64,000 nucleotides of DNA from Spirodela intermedia (taxonomy: Eukaryota > Streptophyta > Magnoliopsida > Alismatales > Araceae), in assembly GCA_902729315.2 (NCBI GenBank), contig LR746266.1, positions 377,001 through 441,000 of the forward strand. The letters run 5' to 3'. Below are positions 23,279-34,535 of this stretch, in pieces (the stretch's first letter is position 1; each line of letters opens with the position of its first letter). The notes under the pieces were generated by a model, which did not search any database, had not been told where the DNA came from, and worked only from the letters and a program-made list of their open reading frames with translations. A program made the position numbers and the translations under genes.

Positions 23279-24096
23279 TCTGGTTTTAAGTGATGTTGGC
23301 GGCAGGGACGACGGATTGTGCGGACGGCGGTGGGCTGCGCGCATTTGCCGCGCTCTCGTGTTGCGCAGCGCTCCACGTAGTTGGTTTCTCTCTCTGCGTC
23401 ACTCTCTCTCCTCCCTAGCGAGGACATTTTTTTCGCTATCTCAAAAATCATGCCAAAGTTGGGGATTTTTTTCTCCACTGCCCGAATTTATCCCAATATA
23501 TGTGGACTTCTTCGTCGAATGAGTGGGAAACACGTGTCTCTACCTTATCCGAATTCAGCACATGGCTATTTCCGTTAAGGAAAATCCACGCTAAAAAATA
23601 CTTCAATAAATAAGATGTAAATAAGCAGGCTGGAACAAAGTCCAGAAAACAATCGAATTGATCATTGGATTTCCCCCGTGGCCCACGACCCACAAGCCCA
23701 TAATGGTTTTATTGGGCTGCATTGCTCGGTCCAGACTCGAATCCTTTCGGCCCACTTCGTATGGATAAGCAAGAGGCCTCTGGGTCTCCGTGAAAAACGT
23801 TTGAGCGAGGTCAACTCTCGTTGGTGGCACCTTCTGATCCTGCCATCTGTATCTTGGTCCAAATTCGTCTGGTCTTCCATCGTCCACGACAGAAATTCAG
23901 AGAAGCTTCCGGGCCTGACACCGTGGCTATCGGGTCGGGCCGGGCCGACGATGTTGACCCCACCTCCTTATCCAAGAGATTCGGCCTGACGTGTCCTTAT
24001 CCTCTGCTCCGACGCCCGATGCCTACCATAAGACAGCGGCAAGCCCATCTCCACGAAGGGTAGAGAGAGAGAGAGAGAGAGAGAGAGGGTTTAGAA
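22349..24096. other. intergenic with CT/GA microsatellites and site II-like motifs
   Basis: No gene supported. CT-rich microsatellites lie at about 23049-23074 and, with TCTG units, 23220-23278. From about 23680 to 23960 several TGGGCC/GGCCCA and TGGGCT motifs occur, consistent with the promoter of the plastid zinc-finger gene that starts at 24097. A (GA)n tract at about 24062-24088 sits in that gene's leader. Confidence 0.4.
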
Positions 24097-24609
24097 ATGG
24101 CGTCTTCAGCTGCTCAGCTCACGTCGTTGAAGTTCCACTGCGGCTTCGCCGGCGGGAGGCCCGCTGCGCCGCCGGCCACCGCCGTGAGTGTCGCGCCGCC
24201 GTCGAAGGGGAGGAAGGTGCGGTCGGCGGTGGTGGTGGCAGCGGTGGGTGACGTATCGGCGGAGGGAACCACGTACCTGGTGGCCGGCGCCATAGCGGTG
24301 GCGCTCGTGGGCACAGCGTTCCCCATTCTCTTCTCCCGCAAGGACCTGTAAGATCCCCCCTCCCCCCAATCCTCTTATCTCTCCTCACCCCCAATCTCGG
24401 GGAGGACTGGATCTGGGCCTTTAATGGACCTATGTGGTCGTATTGGGTCATAATGGGCCGTGTGCTGCAGATGCCCGGAGTGCGACGGGGCCGGGTTCAT
24501 CAGGAAGTCGGGAGTGACGCTGCGGGCCAACGCGGCGCGCAAGGACCAGGCCCAGATCGTCTGCCCCAACTGTAATGGGCTCGGCAAGCTGGGCCAGATC
24601 GACAAATGA
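24097..24609 (+). CDS. LQY1: small chloroplast zinc-finger membrane protein, LQY1-like
   Basis: 129 aa from two exons, 24097..24347 and 24471..24609, joined in phase 2. The N-terminus is Ala/Ser/Pro-rich and basic (MASSAAQLTSLKFHCGFAG), typical of a chloroplast transit peptide. One membrane span is at about 58-80 (TYLVAGAIAVALVGTAFPIL). The C-terminus is a four-cysteine DnaJ-like zinc finger, C85-PE-C88 and C115-PN-C118 with CxxCxGxG character (CPECDGAG, CPNCNGLG), ending KLGQIDK. This matches my memory of LOW QUANTUM YIELD OF PHOTOSYSTEM II 1, a thylakoid thiol isomerase in photosystem II repair. The family is sure; the exact orthology is less so because related small plastid zinc fingers exist. 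Confidence 0.8.
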
Positions 24610-25407
24610 TCTGCCTATATTCCTTGGCTTACAAATGGGCCGACTTGTGGGTCTTATAGAATCTCCTCCCCTCCCCCTCCCCTCCCTTTCCTTGTTGTAT
24701 CCGTACCGGTCAGTCTGTATCATTAGCACGTGGTTCTTTGTTGTTAGTTGGCCTATTTGGGTCGAAACCACCCAATTTGGGCCAACTTATATAAACTCCA
24801 CTGGATTGAGCCCATTTAAATTTTTGGCCCATAAATAAGTGGTTTGGGTCGTGTGATCAAAGATGCGGAGTAATACTTGGCCCCATTTAGATACCCTGGC
24901 GGAGGACCGTTTGTAACGTGGAAGGGATAGTTTGACCAGAGTTTTTTTCGAGCTGCCTAGCGTCTTGTCCCCCACTTCCCTCTCTCTCTCTCTCTCTCGC
25001 TCCGTTCCCGCGGTATAGAGAGGTCTCCCCGCCGAGAGGTCAGCAGCTTTCAAGGGGGAGGAAGGCTCCATTTCCGGGTCGAGTTGGTGAGTTCTTCTGT
25101 ACCTTTGCGTTCATGGGATCGTTCGCTCGCATGCATTCGGCGGCTGAAGCTTCCCCAAGTTTGGATGAGTGTAGAGGCGGAAATCATGGTCTAGATCGCT
25201 AGCTAGGGCTCACATTTTCTGTTTTCTCCGATTGCGCGGCCGATTGTGGACGGTGAGCTTGCCCGTTGCCGGAAAGCTTTGGGTCCGTGTGCCCATTTAG
25301 CTGAGGATTTTTTCTCTCTATTTTTCTTAAATGTTCAATGTGTTTCTTCCCGGTGAAGTTCGGGAGCACACGGCTTCAAACTCTGTGAAGGGATCTTTCA
25401 GGAACCC
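24610..25407 (+). promoter_or_regulatory. SDIR1 promoter, 5' UTR and leader intron
   Basis: Site II-like TGGGCC/GGCCCA motifs recur at about 24640-24840. A CT repeat lies at about 24979-24999. A leader intron is predicted from the donor GAGTTG|GTGAGT (intron from 25087) to the acceptor TTTCAG at 25401, directly before the start codon at 25408. Confidence 0.5.
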
Positions 25408-27460
25408 ATGAGTTTCGTCTTTCGGGGAGCGAGAGGAGAAATCGGGGGTGAGTTCTCCAGATTCCTGCGGGAGAGGCGCGCAGCGGTAGTCACTCCCTCG
25501 CCGTACATATAATTTGGATCGGAATCCAATTCATCGGTGCTGACAATGCCCCTCTCACTTCCTCAGCGTCTCCATGACGGAGGTCACCCCGTGAGTGCCA
25601 ACTCAAGGGTGTTTCTCCTCACAGGTTTCTTCCTCTCCAGCTATGTTTCGGATGGTTCCATTCATGGATGGCTGAATCCGCTTTTTCCTGCAGTTCTTCT
25701 GTTGTTCATGGTCCTCAACTCCCACCAGATTTCGCCTAATTTTCTGGTACGTGATGGTTTCTTTTCTCACGGTGGGCTAAATCCGGTAGGTTTCCGGTCA
25801 AGTTGCCAATTTTTCTCTCTGGGTCCTCGCGCTTGCAGATTTGGTTGCTACTGAGCGCTTTTCTGATGGCCACCGCCATCCGGATGTGCGCAGCATGCCA
25901 GCAACTCCACGCGCAGGCTCAAGCTCATGCAGCCGTCGCAGCCGGTGGGCTCCTCGGGCATGCCGAGCTCCGTCTGCAGATGCCTCCTGCCGCAGCTTTC
26001 GCCGCCAGCGGGAGGCACCAAGGCCTGAGGCTCCAGCTCGCCCTTCTTGATCGCGACTTCGATGATTTAGGTGTTGTGGCTTATTCTCACAATTTTCAAC
26101 CTCATGGCGCATCTGTTTCTAAGCTAACCCACACAATGCCGCGTGAATTCTAAGTTTACTGGTCTTCCGTTCATTCTGGGGGTAGATTACGACGCTTTGA
26201 GAGCACTGGACGCTGGTAGTAATGCTGCTGCTCCTTCCATGACCGAGGAAGAGATCGATGCTCTTCCCGTTCGCGAATACAAACTTCGGCCGGATGATGG
26301 GTCCGCTGGTTCGCAGCGGTAAGCTGGATTGATCTCCTGCTGCAAATCACCCATGAAAGCCCGTCCCTTTCCTGCGATCTTTTATTTACTGAGCGAAAAT
26401 TTATGTTTGCTGATGAATCTGAAATCCTCTGTTGTGTGGTCAGTGGCGGGGCTTCTCTGCAACGAGCAGCGCCATCATCATCAGCATCCTCTTCTTCTTC
26501 TTCTCCTTCTCTTGTAGCCGAGGTACCCCATCCCCGGAATTCAGCTTTGCCCCAATCATGCATGAAGCGTTGTGTGTCTGTAGACTGTGTAATTGAGCAT
26601 CCATAGACCAGCGAAGTCACCAGGAGCAAGTATCTGAATCACCTTCTAGAGGGAAGGATCTTTCTTTCATGATAAAGAAGCACCTAGAGGAGCCCTTTCC
26701 GATCGTCAAAAAAATCGATTTAATTGCCCAGGTCAATCGAAGATGCACGTTTTGCAAATTACTACCCTCAATTGGATATCAACACTCACGTGACCTGATT
26801 TTCCGAGTGATATGGCTGTTTAATTGAATAGAGACGAATAATGGACATGGAAAATATTGAGTGTATAGGAATATATTGTGCATTTTTTTCTGGACCGCCT
26901 GGTCTTTGCTTCGTTTTCTTCCCGCAGGAACCTTCTGTTGTCATTTTTTTGCTCGGTTTTGAGAGGCGTTTGCTCTTTAATAATATTTCTATTTTTTTCG
27001 GAGTAGAAGGAACATGATGCTGCAAAATCAGAGAGAGATCGCCGAAGCCCTGCAGATGAACTCACTTGTAGCGTTTGCTTGGAGCAAGTTTATGCTGGAG
27101 AATTAGTCCGTATCTTACCATGCTTACATCAGGTACTCCCCCCATAGTTTTTGGTATTGTGGAAGGTCAATTCGAAAGCAGGAGACGATCCAAGATGAAG
27201 ATAGTAAGCACCAATGGTTCAATCATTCCTGGAGTGTAGTTAATCTCTGTTCATTCCAATTCATTAAAGATGCATCATATGACAATGTTAAAGGTTTTAT
27301 ATATTTTTCTTGAAATTGCAAAAAGAAAAAATATTGGGAATTTTCTTGAAATTACCCCAACAATCGAAGAGAAAGAGAACAAGTACCCATATCTTGTTTG
27401 ATTGGCTTTTTCCTGATTCTATACATTCTTTTTAGGGTTTTTCTTTAGCTATCCAACAAT

Positions 27461-27509
<49 letters not shown>

Positions 27510-27770
27510 AGTGTCAATAACTTGATCCCTCCTTGAGTGATCTCTCGAGGATTATGGGGTGGAATGGGGGGAGGTTCCTGATATTTCCTGATTATAGATC
27601 TTTTGAATGAAGTTGTTTCTACTAATGTGCTGCGCTTACAGTTTCATGTGGCCTGCATCGATCCGTGGCTGCGACAGCAGGGAACTTGCCCCGTCTGCAA
27701 ATATCGGGCCGCCCGCCGGTGGCAGGACAGCAGCGGAAGCAGTGAAGCGGACCCATCTTTCATGGTTTAA
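25408..27770 (+). CDS. SDIR1: SDIR1, membrane RING-H2 E3 ubiquitin ligase of ABA and drought signalling
   Basis: 295 aa from eight exons: 25408..25485, 25567..25624, 25694..25746, 25839..26070, 26186..26318, 26444..26522, 27007..27132, 27642..27770; all junctions keep frame. MSFVFRGARGEIGGEF, VLLLFMVLNSHQISPNFL, ACQQLHAQAQAHAAVAAGGL and LQLALLDRDFDDLDYDAL match remembered SDIR1 segments. Two membrane helices form a hairpin at about 40-77, so the protein should sit in the endoplasmic reticulum membrane. The C3H2C3 RING has C232, C235, C250, H252, H255, C258, C269 and C272 (CIDPWLRQQGTCPVC). A Ser-rich insert (about 195-207) lies before the RING. In Arabidopsis SDIR1 acts upstream of ABI5-type factors; that role is inferred here. 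Confidence 0.93.
27463..27507. repeat. (GA)n microsatellite in SDIR1 intron 7
   Basis: About 45 bp of uninterrupted GA dinucleotide inside the intron between SDIR1 exons 7 and 8. Confidence 0.9.
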
Positions 27771-28068
27771 TGTACGGTACAATTCCAGAGGTTTGTTTAA
27801 AGCTTCGTCTAATGGCGTTGGTTTAGCCTTAAGATCTGACTAAATCATCAGTCCGCCGTCTTCTCCAGTTCTTGACGGTGGGCCTAACCATGGTGTAGAA
27901 TTTAGAACCAGTGGAGATGGAGAGATGGAGAGAGAGAGAGAGAGTATCTCTCCTAGTGTAGAACGCCCGTTTGACAATGGCGATTATAAATCCCGATCGT
28001 ATGGTGAATTTGTTGGATCTTTGTTTCACTTGTCCTGATCTTTAGGAAGAGTTGATGCTAATATCACT

Positions 28069-28071
<3 letters not shown>

Positions 28072-28099
<28 letters not shown>

Positions 28100-28197
28100 A
28101 CCCCTGATAAGAATCGCTCCAGGGTCCCAATGGGCTGTGCCGGGCCCTGTCCGTGGAGACCCTGTGCCCATGGGGACCCTGGAGTGATTCTTATCAG

Positions 28198-28239
<42 letters not shown>

Positions 28240-28240
28240 A
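28072..28240. repeat. near-perfect foldback with CT/GA flanks (possible small-RNA hairpin or foldback element)
   Basis: Arms of 36 nt at 28100-28135 (starting ACCCCTGATAAGAATC) and 28166-28201 are reverse complements with two differences, one of which would still allow a G:U pair. They are separated by a 30-nt loop. Outside them a (CT)n tract (28072-28099) faces a (GA)n tract (28202-28234), which extends the stem by roughly 28 bp, giving about 64 bp in all. The arm does not match any conserved plant microRNA I know. Candidates are a young MIR gene, a foldback transposon remnant or a locus making siRNA from either strand. Confidence 0.75.
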
Positions 28241-28714
28241 TGAAGCAATCTCCAAGGTACCAGGCCTAGCTTGTTCAGTTGAAGGTCAAAACAGAGAGAC
28301 AACGAATCCAGATTTATTAGATTTCCTTCGGGCAAGTCCAACAGACACATGCCGAAGGAGCTGCCGGTAAGTTCGCATCGTTCGCTTAGAGAATCCGCGT
28401 TACAAGAGATGATGGGAGAGAATGCATTTGACTCTACAAAGTCGTCATGCTGAGATATTAAGTAGCTAAATGCCGAACAAACGGTACAATAAAGGTGTGC
28501 GCTGTCAACAGCAAGAACCGACTTTATCGGTTCGTATTCTCTCTAAAATAACAAAGTCAACGCAGTTCTTCCATCCTGATCACTCTCTCTCTCTCTTTCT
28601 CTCGTCAGATGAGGGGCTAGGAGCGGACGTACACATCGGTTGCTTAATATCCATAGACCCTAACTAACTTCCTCGCTTCGTCGCACAGATTCCATAGATG
28701 TCCTTCCAGAATAA

Positions 28715-28749
<35 letters not shown>

Positions 28750-29262
28750 GTACAAGGCGAGGATAGAGAATCAGCTAAACTGAGCGGTAGGAAGAGAGGA
28801 TCCCATCAAAGAGAAGGGTATATATATCTAGAGAGAGAGAGAGAGAGAAAGAAAGAGAGAGAGGGAGGGAGGGAGAGGGAGGAGAGCTCACAGGTGTCTT
28901 AAAGAGAACTTTTGCGGAGTCCATTGTCAGGTACTTGAGAGGATGGAGATCGATGCTGGGCTATCTGCAACGCTGGATAAGTTTCTGCAAAGAGAGAAGG
29001 GAGGAAATCTAGAGAACGAGTTATGTATGATACCTCAGCTATTCAGCAGCTGATCCCCAGGCGCAGGTTGGAGTCTTCTCTCAGACAACAGTGATCATCC
29101 TCTGTTGGAGGGAGGAGAGAGAGAGAGAGAGAGTGTACAGAAGGAATCGTGTGTAAAGGGAACCTCAACTATGCGACAACCTAAGACCTCAGTGCATATC
29201 TGAAGCTCAGAGAAAAGACGATAGACGTGGGGAGATGCAGAGAGAGCGATCAGAGGGAATGT

Positions 29263-29263
<1 letters not shown>
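28241..29263. other. low-complexity interval, no gene seen
   Basis: Contains CT tracts (about 28581-28602 and 28711-28749) and GA tracts (about 28828-28884 and 29110-29131). No coding frame or RNA gene was recognised. If the MIR172 primary transcript (minus strand) is long, part of its 3' end may lie here. Confidence 0.4.
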
Positions 29264-29303
<40 letters not shown>

Positions 29304-29351
29304 AGAGAGAGAGAGAGAGACACACACACACACAGAGGACGGAATGCACAT

Positions 29352-29444
<93 letters not shown>

Positions 29445-29479
29445 CACACACAGAGGAAGAGGACGGAATGCACATGTAA

Positions 29480-29544
<65 letters not shown>

Positions 29545-29583
29545 GGCACACACAGAGGAAGAGCAGGGAATGCACATAGAAAT

Positions 29584-29643
<60 letters not shown>

Positions 29644-29660
29644 GGGAATGCAGATAAAAA
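29264..29660. repeat. compound microsatellite/minisatellite beside MIR172
   Basis: A (TA)n tract at about 29264-29298 is followed by a tandem array of about four diverged units. Each has a CACACA-AGAGGA block, a core close to GGAATGCACATA (29341, 29465, 29567, with a weaker copy at 29645), a (GATA)n run and a (GA)n run. Unit lengths vary from about 75 to 125 bp because the inner microsatellites differ in length. The Leu/Ser-rich minus-strand frames across it are translations of these repeats. Confidence 0.85.
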
Positions 29661-29810
29661 GGTAGATATATCCAGCGAGAGAGAGAGGGCGGTGTTACAA
29701 CAAACTCTTAGACACCAGGTGGAATCCTTAGTGTGGCGGTGGGGAGTGTTAACGGTTAGTCATCACTCCGCAGGCTCTCATGATCTTGTGCAGATTGTCA
29801 CTTATTGCCG

Positions 29811-29831
29811 ATGCAGCATCATCAAGATTCT
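29811..29831 (-). ncRNA. miR172: mature miR172
   Basis: The minus-strand 21-mer begins AGAAUCUUGAUGAUGCUGCA and ends with U, identical to the canonical miR172a-type sequence as I remember it. Confidence 0.93.
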
Positions 29832-29923
29832 CATCACTTCGACGGCCATTATCGTCTCCATTCGTGGGAAAATCCTCTAGAAAAGAACAATTCACTCCAC
29901 GATTAATGGCCATTCGAGAACCT

Positions 29924-29944
29924 TGTGAATCTTGATGATGCTCC
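29924..29944 (-). ncRNA. miR172 star strand (5' arm)
   Basis: The minus-strand 21-mer GGAGCATCATCAAGATTCAC plus A is opposite the mature strand, as expected for a Dicer product with 2-nt 3' overhangs. It differs from the common star only near the 5' end. Confidence 0.8.
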
Positions 29945-29965
29945 GCCGGCAAACAGCAACTGGGC

Positions 29966-30459
29966 TCACTTCGGCGTGATCATTGTCTTCATTGCCGTTG
30001 AGGAGAAACACCATGCACAGCGAGAGAGAGAGAGAGAGTTGGGGGGGGGGGTGGGGGGGGTGGGGGGGTGACGACTACAGCCACTGGAAACCCTAGTTTG
30101 AGAGTTTCGCGAACGAAGTGCAATGGACAGCTACAGATCGCCAAGATCAACAGAAACCAAGCCGCAGAGACCGTGGATAGGTACAAGAAAGCTGCCTAGA
30201 AAGAATGGGAGAGGCGAGGACAAGAGAGAAGATGAGCCTCACTACGTAAAAACCAGCTCGGAGAGAAGCAGTGAAGGCCAAGGAGGAAGCTGGGGAAGGC
30301 CGTGCATAAATACAGGGTTTCCGGTGGTGGGGGTGGCGGGGCAGTGGGGTAATGAATACGATTGCTGTGAGTTGGAGTGAGATGAGGAGAGAAAAGATGG
30401 GGCTGTGTCAGTAGGGTTAGGGAGAGGGGAGAGCGGAGGGGGGAGAGGGGGGAGAGGGG

Positions 30460-30502
<43 letters not shown>

Positions 30503-32232
30503 TTCCGCAAGGCTACCAGTAGGTTACACATCGCCATCCCGGAGTCCGAAAGGTACCAGGGATTCAATACCTCCTGACCTGGGCTACCTGCCAGAGATGG
30601 ATCCCAACAGGAAATGGCAAACCAGGAACAAACTCTGCACTCTCCAACAGAGTAATGATTCTCTCACCTCCTCTCCTCCCCCGTGGGTAATGTCCAGGTT
30701 CGAGGGGGGAAGATCTGCTTCCCTCTGCAAGGATTTTAACGTTGGGAAGAATTGACAGATGCATACCTAGGGTTTTCTGCCCTCTTCCAGATCCTCGTCC
30801 TCTGTGATCTTCTGGGTTCTACTCAGCAATTCATGAGGGTACGACCAAACCTCATCGTCCCCATCGTCTGTCTAACACGATCCTAAGCTACAGTGGTTCT
30901 CGCCTCGGCCATGGCGTGGAATACACGCAATGGTGAGTTCAGGTCTGCCGGGTGGGGACTAAGGGCTTCGTATCCCTCACCGTTCAGCGGAGAGTGGCAA
31001 CGAATTGCACGATCGTTATCTGAGAGAATTTATCTCTTCAGGTCGGCCGCAGATGGAGTAGTTTTCTGAGAAGTTTTAGGAGCACTGAACCAGTGATCCC
31101 TAGCCTTCGGCGGTTTGACCGGCGACCTGTTCATATGGTCTGAGAGCAAGCGGCCGAAGGACTTTTAGAAGGTTATAAGCCCCAGAGCCATTTTCTTTCC
31201 TGTTGTCATCTTCTGTTCCATCCCTGCTTGCCACACATATTTCCCGTGTCTTCGGTCTCAGAAGTAGAGAGAGGGAGAGATAGAGCGCGAAGGGCAACGG
31301 GAGGGTCACCTCCGGCCTGCGACGGCGCGAGGGAACAGCGCGGATGGGGCGGGCGAAAAATGGGACGAGACGTTGACGTCCCTCGTAGCGTACGACGTGA
31401 CTCCCGCAGAGGGGCCAGCTCTTCTCGAAGGAGAGAGAGAGAAAGAGAGAGGGAGGCAGAGAGAGATCCAGATAATCGGAGAGAGGTAGACATATAGAGA
31501 TAGAGAGAGAGATAGAGAGAGGTAGACAGATCGAGATAGATATATAAATATAGAGATATCAAGAGCGAGAGGGGTAGACAGAAAGAGAGAGAGAGAGAGA
31601 TGGACGGAGGAGAGGGACGGAGAGGGACAGAGGAAGGCCTCCCCTTCCAGTCCTCTGCACGGTGGTTTCTTCTGGGGCTGTTGTCCTTAGAAACTGTGGT
31701 GGTGCAATTATAGTGAGAGAGCTCTGTCATGACCGGGGGGAGGGGGGCGGGCTACCACTCGCCTTTACTACCGAGTTCATTCCCCTCCATCATCACCATT
31801 CCTTCTTCCAGCCCTCGCTTGCACCGGAGGAGCTTCCCCCCGCCAGAGCCTGCAGCATCCCTCATTCGTAGGGAGAGAGAGAGAGAGGAGGAGAAGAGCG
31901 TCATGGCGAAGCATTTCAGGAACTGTGATTCCCAGTGAACCCTGATGGGTTTGCCCTCTCTCCCGTCCTCTGCTGCAAGGAGCCTGCTTTCAGTGGAAAA
32001 ACCTACGGGTCTCTTGAATGGAGCAGTCTCTAGGGGAGCTGCGTACATCGTCTACGTGTCTTTTCAATAGGCAGGCAGAGAAGCACCTCCCTCTCCCCCC
32101 CTCCTTCCCGTCTCTACGCATACTCTCTCTCCCTCCGCCCTTTCTCTCTGGAGTGAATAGCAACAAAGGAGAGGAGACGTCAGTAGAAATGTTAGTCACC
32201 GCATACCCCGTAGCGACATCGACGTCACACTA

Positions 32233-32276
<44 letters not shown>

Positions 32277-34535
32277 AGAGTTTGGCTAGTGGGCCCGGGA
32301 AAGCGTCTGGCCCAGTTACCCTTTCTTTGATAAACGAGGTTGGGCTCCTTTCGACTGCGGGTAATCTTCCGATAGTAGATCGCCCTTTTTATAGCGAGCG
32401 GCCCATTATCTTCTCGCGCACGCAGTTCCTTCTTCCGGAGGTGGACGCGGTTCCATCTTCTCCATCGATGCCGCAACGGACGGTGGATGCCACCAGAAAA
32501 AGGGACCCACAGTAAGAAAGCGTAGCCTCGAGGACTGCGCCGGTGAACCACGCATCCGTTGGGTGATAGGATGCATACTGGGCCAGACCCATATGAAATT
32601 TGGGCCTTTATTGGGCTTATCCAGGCCCTAAGGTCACCTGGCCACTAGCTATGTACGTTACAGGATCTCTCTCAACAGGGTGGAGAGAGCGAGATAGAGA
32701 GTGAGAGAGAGAGAGAGGGTTAGTTCCCAATTCGAAATGGGCTACTTCTGCTTTTGGGCCTTGACGTCTCTTTTCTTTATGGGCCGTTCTGGTATTTGGG
32801 CTTATTCAGACATGGGCTGCTTCCGTTTCGGACCTTCAAGTCTCTTTCATATCGGGCTGCGCTTAAAATCATATAAGAGATTAATAAGTTTCGTAAAAAA
32901 TCATATAAAATAAAAAACCTAATATTATTAAGATATATTGGATGTGTCCATTTTTCACACGTTCCGGCTAGCCAGTAAGTAACTGTACTGTGATTTCTGT
33001 AATACGAATCTTGCGAAAAGGGTCTAATCTAATTCAGAATAACTGAAGGCTTAATTAAAAGTATATTGGAGATATTGTCAATTTCTATAATTTTTTTATA
33101 ATGATTTTACCGAAATTTATTTTCGTATTATCCAATTGAACAGAGATTTATTAGGAAGAAAATACCCTCACCAGGCATGTGGCTTTTTGGAGGAGGAAAC
33201 ATCTGATGCATCTCGACTCCAGTTCGGCGCAGTAGGAAGGATGGAGACCAGCTCTGGAGGAAGAAGCTGCTCGGTCTGCGGCGGAGGGTCGGTTTTCTCT
33301 TTTCAGATTTTCTCCCAGATGATGGCGGCAAGTGATATGTGTCGAGGTAGAGACCCCTCTCTGGTGTGCTTTCTTCAAAGCTTCTCTGGTTCCTGGCTAG
33401 GTTTTTTCGCGCTCCAGGGACAGATGCTATCCCCGATTGGGGGTTTTAGGAAGAGGGATCGTAGAAGGCCGCGATTTCTCGGCAGCTGCATATTCTGGCC
33501 GCATCCATGGACCATATGGATGATTGCAGACGATTCTAGCTGGTGCCAGTGCCTCAGCGCAGGAGGATCTGGACCTTCTCTTCTGGTGGCAGGCCGCCGC
33601 GCACTTACTGAGACCGAAAATGTGGCCGGTTGGTCTGAGGACCTGTGCAGATCCATGGCTCTGATGCCTTGCTCTGGGGAAGAGGGGGGCGCTGTTACGG
33701 CTTCAAGCGTCTGCAATCCATAGAAGCCGGGAACTACTGCGGATCACATACAGTTTTTGCCAGGAATCATAGATATTATTCTACGAATGGGTAGGAGCGT
33801 AGGAAGCAGGTGTGACCGTGACACTGTTGGAGCGACGCTCTGACGCAAGGAAAGATTCCGGTGAGGATGGATGGCTTCGCAGGGACATGACCCCAAGGAG
33901 AGCCTAACGAGGAGTGCTCTCTCGTGGAAAGCAGCAGATTCCTGTGCGTCAGGAATCCTGCCACAGGGGGAGCCTCGGCAGCTCTGTACGTTGGGCGCGC
34001 TGTGCATCTGGCACAGGGGATCAGTAGTCATTGCAGACGGAGGAAATGAGGAGCAGCAGCCAGTAATTTTATTACCTCCAGAGTTGAACCATAAACGAAG
34101 ATGCAACAAGGATTACTGGATTTCCTAGATAAATGGTGCATAATCTGGACGCAATGGCCGAAGAGAAATGCAAGGCATGGACTAGGGTTTATTGCTTCTC
34201 TCCTCTAACATGGCGGGGTTTAGGGTTTTGCAGTTGAGAGAGGGAAACCACATGGCACCATGGAAGGAAAGTTAAACCCCATGTACAATGCAGAGGACGG
34301 CAATGAGAAGAAGAAGAATGGGAAAGAAAGCAGATATATATATTCTCGATGAAAAACCCTAACATCTCTGGTGCGCCTGCACCGCTACCACTACTTCCAT
34401 CGTTACAAGCATGTTACATACAGGGAGAGGAGCCCAAACACATCCCCCTCGAAATCCTCGACGAGTACAGAGCGTATCTACAAGCACGCCCACTGCACCG
34501 TCCTCCGCTTAGCTCTCTTATGGGGCGCTGCGATC
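29966..34535. other. microsatellite-rich interval, probable MIR172 upstream region, no protein gene supported
   Basis: Holds a G-run tract (30041-30069), GA tracts (about 30462-30499, 31427-31475, 31583-31600, 31869-31889, 32235-32271) and a cluster of TGGGCC/AGGCCC motifs at about 32580-32850. The minus-strand promoter of the MIR172 transcript should lie somewhere in 30.1-31.5 kb. Frames of 60-200 codons exist on both strands but show only Ser/Leu/Arg-rich composition from the repeats. A plus-strand frame from about 33241 (METSSGGRSCSVCGGGSVF) has no family signal I know. Confidence 0.4.
30041..30069 (+). repeat. G-run tract with G-quadruplex potential
   Basis: Three runs of 7-11 G separated by single T bases, about 75 bp upstream of the MIR172 hairpin in transcript direction. 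In the minus-strand transcript it is C-rich. Confidence 0.7.

Larger units (their letters stand above)
29790..29965 (-). ncRNA. MIR172: MIR172 precursor stem-loop
   Basis: On the minus strand the 3' arm carries the conserved miR172 sequence and the 5' arm its star. The arms around 29811-29850 and 29904-29944 pair over about 40 nt with few mismatches: GCATCATCAAGATTC on one side, GAATCTTGATGATGC on the other, then GGCCATTA against TAATGGCC. The loop is about 50 nt. Position, strand order (star 5', mature 3') and exact mature identity fit MIR172. miR172 restrains AP2-like transcription factors and so affects flowering time, phase change and floral identity. The primary transcript should start to the right, in the GA-rich region. 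Confidence 0.93.

Noticed and set aside
23725-23760. Possible tRNA T-arm (CTCGAATCC)
   Set aside because: No matching acceptor, D or anticodon arms at the right distances.
28072-28240. Conserved microRNA (miR156, 160, 166, 390 and others) in the foldback
   Set aside because: Neither arm matches any conserved mature sequence I know, so it is reported only as an unexplained hairpin.
29095-29577. Leu/Ser-rich frames of 80-160 codons on the minus strand
   Set aside because: Direct translation of GA, GATA and TA microsatellites.
29319-29660. CRISPR-like regular spacing of repeat units
   Set aside because: Plant nuclear DNA; units are contiguous microsatellite compounds of uneven length with no unique spacers.
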